16,139 nucleotides of DNA from JADJOY01 sp046331705 [NCBI: bacterium] (GTDB lineage Bacteria; JADJOY01). Positions 13,429 through 16,139 of this stretch are shown here, piece by piece. The translations under genes and the position numbers were made by a program. Positions within the stretch are counted from its first letter, which is position 1. The number at the start of each line of letters is the position of its first letter. The notes beneath the pieces were generated by a model that worked only from the letters and a program-made list of their open reading frames with translations, searched no databases and was not told the origin of the DNA. The stretch spans positions 1 to 16,139 of the forward strand of contig JAXLQJ010000096.1 in NCBI GenBank assembly GCA_046331705.1, in the 5' to 3' direction.

Positions 13429-13753
13429 GCACGCTCGGAACCGCCACCGGCGATTGGCGCGCAGGTCACGACCCGGCCCTGCACTCCAACTCACTCCACG
13501 ACGCGTCGTGCTCGAGCGCAAGCCCCGCGCGCAAGGGGCGCACGATCGCGGGCGAGAATCGCGCGCTGCAAGCACTTCCCGCACGGCAAGCCGCGTCCGC
13601 GCCGGCCCGGCGTCGCGGCGCGATGCCGCATTGTTAAGATGACTGCACGACCGTCACGCGACCGCAGGCACGAGGATTGCCTCGGTGAAGCGCTGCCGAA
13701 CCGCGGCACGAGACGGCGACAGGCCTGCGGAATCGCGTGATTGGAGACGAACG
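13429..13753. other. 325-base non-coding stretch with a 14-base palindrome
   Basis: No gene is seen between the kinase and the MopE-like gene. The stretch contains the perfect palindrome CACGACGCGTCGTG (13497-13510), a possible operator. It also has a locally AT-rich TTGTTAAGAT (13631-13640) that might be part of a promoter for the next gene, although no -35 block is evident. The shared TGTCGT-N17-CGATT element is absent here. Confidence 0.5.
13497..13510. promoter_or_regulatory. 14-base perfect palindrome
   Basis: CACGACGCGTCGTG reads the same on both strands. It lies about 244 bases before the MopE-like gene and 70 bases after the kinase stop. It could be a dimeric regulator site; chance is possible in such GC-rich DNA. 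Confidence 0.28.
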
Positions 13754-15280
13754 ATGAGCGGTCGATGGATCTCCAAGTGCTTGGTCTGGCTCAGCGGGCT
13801 CGGCGCAATGGCTAGTTCGATCGTGGCAGTCGCTGCACGGGCCGAGATCGTACAGGTTGGCCCACAGGTGCAGATCGCGGACGTCGGCAGCTTGGGGTAC
13901 GCAGCGCCGCAGAGCTTGGCGGTCCGCGAGGATGGACGGTTCGTGGTCGGTTGGAACGTCAGCGCCGACCTGTTTCCTCGCATCCGCGTCTTCGATCCGG
14001 ATGCCAGTCCACGGAGTGCCGAGATCACCTTGCCCCAGCGCGGTTTGCTCGGCGCCGTCGCCTTCACGTCTCCCGATCGATTCTTGGTGACGTGGCCGGG
14101 CACCGACCGCGCCGTCATCTTTCTCGAAGCCTTCACCGCCGACGGCGTGCCGCTCGGTCCGCCGATGGAGTTCGCCGAGACCCTGGCGGGCGTCGACTAC
14201 GTGACGGCGACGGACCTCGAGCCCACGGGAGACGGGGGCACGGTCCTGGTGTTTGCCGGCGTGAGCACCGCGAATGGTTCCTACGTCAGCACCATCCAGA
14301 GCGTGCTGGTCGACGCCAGCGGTGAACCCATCGGTGGCCCCAACGTCGTGGCGCAAAGCCTCCTCGGCGACCAGCGGGTCACCGACGCTCCCCAGATCGC
14401 ACGCGCCTCCGACGGGTTCCTCGTCACGTGGCAGGTCGAAGACCAAACCCCGACGAACCTCCCGCCGCAGGCGTGGGCGCGGCCCCTCGGGATGGACGGC
14501 AAGCCCCGCGGGCTCGGGTTGCTCGTGGACCTCACCGGCTACGCGCCGCGCCTGGCGCCACTGCCGGACGACGAGTTCATGATCGCGTACGAGCGGTGGA
14601 ACAACCCGGGGGTGTTCCTGAATCGCCTCAACGCGAGTGGCCTCGTCCAGGGACTGCCCTCCCAGCTCGGCACGAGCGCGGCGTCGGCCCCGCTGCTGGC
14701 GTCCAACGCGAAGGCTGTCGTAGCAGCGTGGGAGTCGTTCTCAGACGCTGGAGGATCGGTCGTCGCGCGGGACCTCGACATCGCGGGCACGCCATCCGGG
14801 GCCGAGGTCAGGTTCAACGATTCGGGTGATCCCGTGGCGTACTCCCATGCGATCGGGCTCACCTCCGCGGGGCGGATCGTCGCCGCCTGGACGTCACGGG
14901 CGAGCACCCCTTCGGGTGACGCGTACTCGATCCAGGTGCAGCTGGCCCGAGTCCTATGCACCGACGCCGATGCCGATGGCTACGCAACCGAGGGCGGGTC
15001 GTGTGGACCGGTGGACTGCAACGATCACGATCTGGCCGTGAATCCGGGAACCACCGAGATTCCGGGCGACGGCATCGACAACGACTGCAACACAGCCACA
15101 CCCGGCGGTTGCTCGTCGCAGCTGGCGACGGCTTCTACGGAACGCAGCCCGTACGAAAGCGGAGGTCCTCGCGCGGATCTCCTGGCCCTGGCGCTCGCGC
15201 TGTTCGGAATGCGCACGCTGACGACGACGGCGCGACGTCGACTCCTCCGCGCGAGAGTCACGCGAGGCTGCTCGCGCTGA
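13754..15280 (+). CDS. Exported repeat protein with MopE-type metal-binding motif and C-terminal anchor-like segment
   Basis: A 508-residue protein. The ATG at 13754 has GGAG seven bases upstream; an upstream ATG gives an unlike extension. The signal peptide runs to ARA (residue 30). Residues 31-400 contain repeated blade-like units of about 50-60 residues (REDGRFVVGWN, SPDRFLVTWPG, ASDGFLVTWQV, PDDEFMIAYER, AKAVVAAWES, SAGRIVAAWTS), suggesting a beta-propeller on the surface. Residues about 402-446 carry DADADGY, CGPVDCNDHD, VNPG and EIPGDGIDNDC, the Asp/Cys motif of MopE-like proteins that is common in myxobacterial secreted proteins and thought to bind calcium or other metal. The C-terminus has a Gly-Gly-Cys, a hydrophobic run ADLLALALALFGM and an RRRLLRAR cluster, like a loose MYXO-CTERM sorting tail. 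Its role is unknown, probably adhesion or a surface structure. Confidence 0.82.
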   Translation: MSGRWISKCLVWLSGLGAMASSIVAVAARAEIVQVGPQVQIADVGSLGYAAPQSLAVREDGRFVVGWNVSADLFPRIRVFDPDASPRSAEITLPQRGLLGAVAFTSPDRFLVTWPGTDRAVIFLEAFTADGVPLGPPMEFAETLAGVDYVTATDLEPTGDGGTVLVFAGVSTANGSYVSTIQSVLVDASGEPIGGPNVVAQSLLGDQRVTDAPQIARASDGFLVTWQVEDQTPTNLPPQAWARPLGMDGKPRGLGLLVDLTGYAPRLAPLPDDEFMIAYERWNNPGVFLNRLNASGLVQGLPSQLGTSAASAPLLASNAKAVVAAWESFSDAGGSVVARDLDIAGTPSGAEVRFNDSGDPVAYSHAIGLTSAGRIVAAWTSRASTPSGDAYSIQVQLARVLCTDADADGYATEGGSCGPVDCNDHDLAVNPGTTEIPGDGIDNDCNTATPGGCSSQLATASTERSPYESGGPRADLLALALALFGMRTLTTTARRRLLRARVTRGCSR

Positions 15281-15281
15281 G

Positions 15282-15312
15282 CGAGCCGGCAGAGCGCTCG
15301 GCGATCGGCTCG
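15282..15312. terminator. Inverted repeat between convergent genes
   Basis: CGAGCCG (15282-15288) and CGGCTCG (15306-15312) can pair across a 17-base loop, immediately after the stop of the 13754-15280 gene. There is no T-run, so termination is only a possibility. Confidence 0.28.
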
Positions 15313-15490
15313 AGCGGCGGATGACGTCTACCGTGTCGTGGCGCTCGCCTGTACGCGTTCACGCTTCGTAGCGCAGCGCCTCCACCAGGAGCGCGAACGC
15401 CGGCGAGTGCTGTCGGCGGCTCGGATAGTCGTCGCAGAAGCGCCGTGCGCGAGCACCAGCTCGCGGAGCGGACTCCACGCATCGCGCGGG

Positions 15491-15967
15491 CTATTTGCCG
15501 GTGCTCCAGGCCCAGCCGGTCATCGTCCAACCGGAGACGCCCTTCTGCATCGCGATGGTGAGCGTGGCGCCCGTCTGCTCGGTCGACTTGCCTTTCTCCT
15601 TGTACGTGTAGCTCGCGGGAACGACGAGGTATCCGCGGTCGCCGGTGGCAGTCGTGTGCAACGGCTTGCCCAGCGACACGATCGCGTCGGTGATCCCGTT
15701 TTCCTTGGCATTGGCGTCGAAGTCGTCCATCCACTTCGCGCAGGCACCGGCGCCGTGCCACTCGTGTGGCGGAAACTCGTCGATGATCGATGTCGTTTCG
15801 GCGCAGCCCGCTTTCGCGGCTGCCGCTTCGCCTTTGTTGAAGGATTCGACCCACTTCTTCACGGGCGCAACCAGCTCGGCTTCCGTGGCAGCCGCGTCGC
15901 CAGCAAAGGCGGGGCGAGTCCCCGCGAGGGAAAGGAGCAACGCGCTCGCCAGCAACGTTCGATTCAT
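15491..15967 (-). CDS. Secreted NTF2-like / SnoaL-like domain protein
   Basis: A 158-residue protein starting at the ATG at 15967, with GGAGG five bases upstream. The signal peptide is MNRTLLASALLLSLAGTRPAFA (cut after 22). The mature domain has the order of the NTF2-like fold. It opens with a helix ending in VKKWVESFNKGEAAAAKAG, the usual start of DUF4440/SnoaL-like proteins. Strand segments follow, TSIIDEFPPHEWHG, then a helix ACAKWMDDFDANAKENG and sheet strands RGYLVVPASYTYKEKGKS, GATLTIAMQKGVSGWTMTGWAWS. Two cysteines (in KAGCAET and GACAKW) could form one disulfide. Such single-domain secreted versions have no single assigned reaction; ligand binding or a minor enzymatic role is possible. 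It converges with the MopE-like gene and lacks the shared promoter element. The fold call rests on pattern reading. Confidence 0.75.
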   Translation of the reverse strand: MNRTLLASALLLSLAGTRPAFAGDAAATEAELVAPVKKWVESFNKGEAAAAKAGCAETTSIIDEFPPHEWHGAGACAKWMDDFDANAKENGITDAIVSLGKPLHTTATGDRGYLVVPASYTYKEKGKSTEQTGATLTIAMQKGVSGWTMTGWAWSTGK

Positions 15968-16139
15968 CGAATCCTCCACGGAAACGGGTTGGACGATCTC
16001 GATAGCACGAGCGCCGACGCTGCCGGGAGGAGAATCATCGCAGGGCGCTGGTTCACCTCGGCCGAGATGCAGCGGTCGCGTCGCGCGGGTTCCGCACCAC
16101 GACTGGATCACTGCCCGTGACAGGATCCGCAGGCGTCGC

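Noticed and set aside
15332-15360. TGTCGT at about 15336 as a further copy of the shared element
   Set aside because: No CGATT lies at the right distance and no gene starts downstream on that strand.

Overview
The window is very GC-rich and has no rRNA, tRNA, CRISPR array or recognisable transposase. Several features point to a soil or aquatic Gram-negative bacterium of the myxobacterial/deltaproteobacterial type or a similar high-GC lineage. These are a MopE-type calcium/metal-binding repeat with a hydrophobic-plus-arginine C-terminus, an ECF sigma factor of the Sig-70_X6 type next to a Ser/Thr kinase with a membrane segment and a long helical-repeat region, many secreted Cys-rich proteins and an outer-membrane barrel. 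The lineage is an inference from gene content only.

Layout. (1) 1-1808, plus strand: the end of a sugar cassette, with a partial fucosyltransferase-like protein followed by GDP-L-fucose synthase. (2) 1903-4617, minus strand: four small exported proteins (a lipoprotein-like protein at 1903-2352 and three Cys-rich proteins with proline-rich tails at 3137-3544, 3717-4091 and 4192-4617). A 784-base gap (2353-3136) separates the first from the other three. (3) 4818-8469, minus strand: a two-gene operon for a large outer-membrane beta-barrel with an N-terminal Ig-like domain, then an exported protein with a C-terminal Ig/Fn3-like domain. (4) 8875-9851, plus strand: a paralogue of the 4192-4617 protein, and a short secreted DUF6289-like protein. 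(5) 10017-13428, plus strand: an overlapping ECF sigma factor / Ser/Thr kinase pair. (6) 13754-15280 plus and 15491-15967 minus: a large exported repeat protein with a MopE-like motif, and a secreted NTF2-like protein, converging on each other.

The most notable observation is a bipartite promoter-like element, TGTCGT-N17-CGATT, with exact spacing in all four copies. The copies lie 107-157 bases upstream of, and in the same direction as, four units: the two CxCxC paralogues (4617 minus, 8875 plus), the DUF6289-like gene (9543 plus) and the barrel operon (8469 minus). This suggests a co-regulated set of surface and secreted proteins. The adjacent sigma factor lacks the usual acidic patch of region 2.2 and has threonines there instead, as described for sigma factors activated by a partner kinase. 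It is an attractive but unproven candidate regulator. What the set does at the cell surface cannot be read from the sequence.
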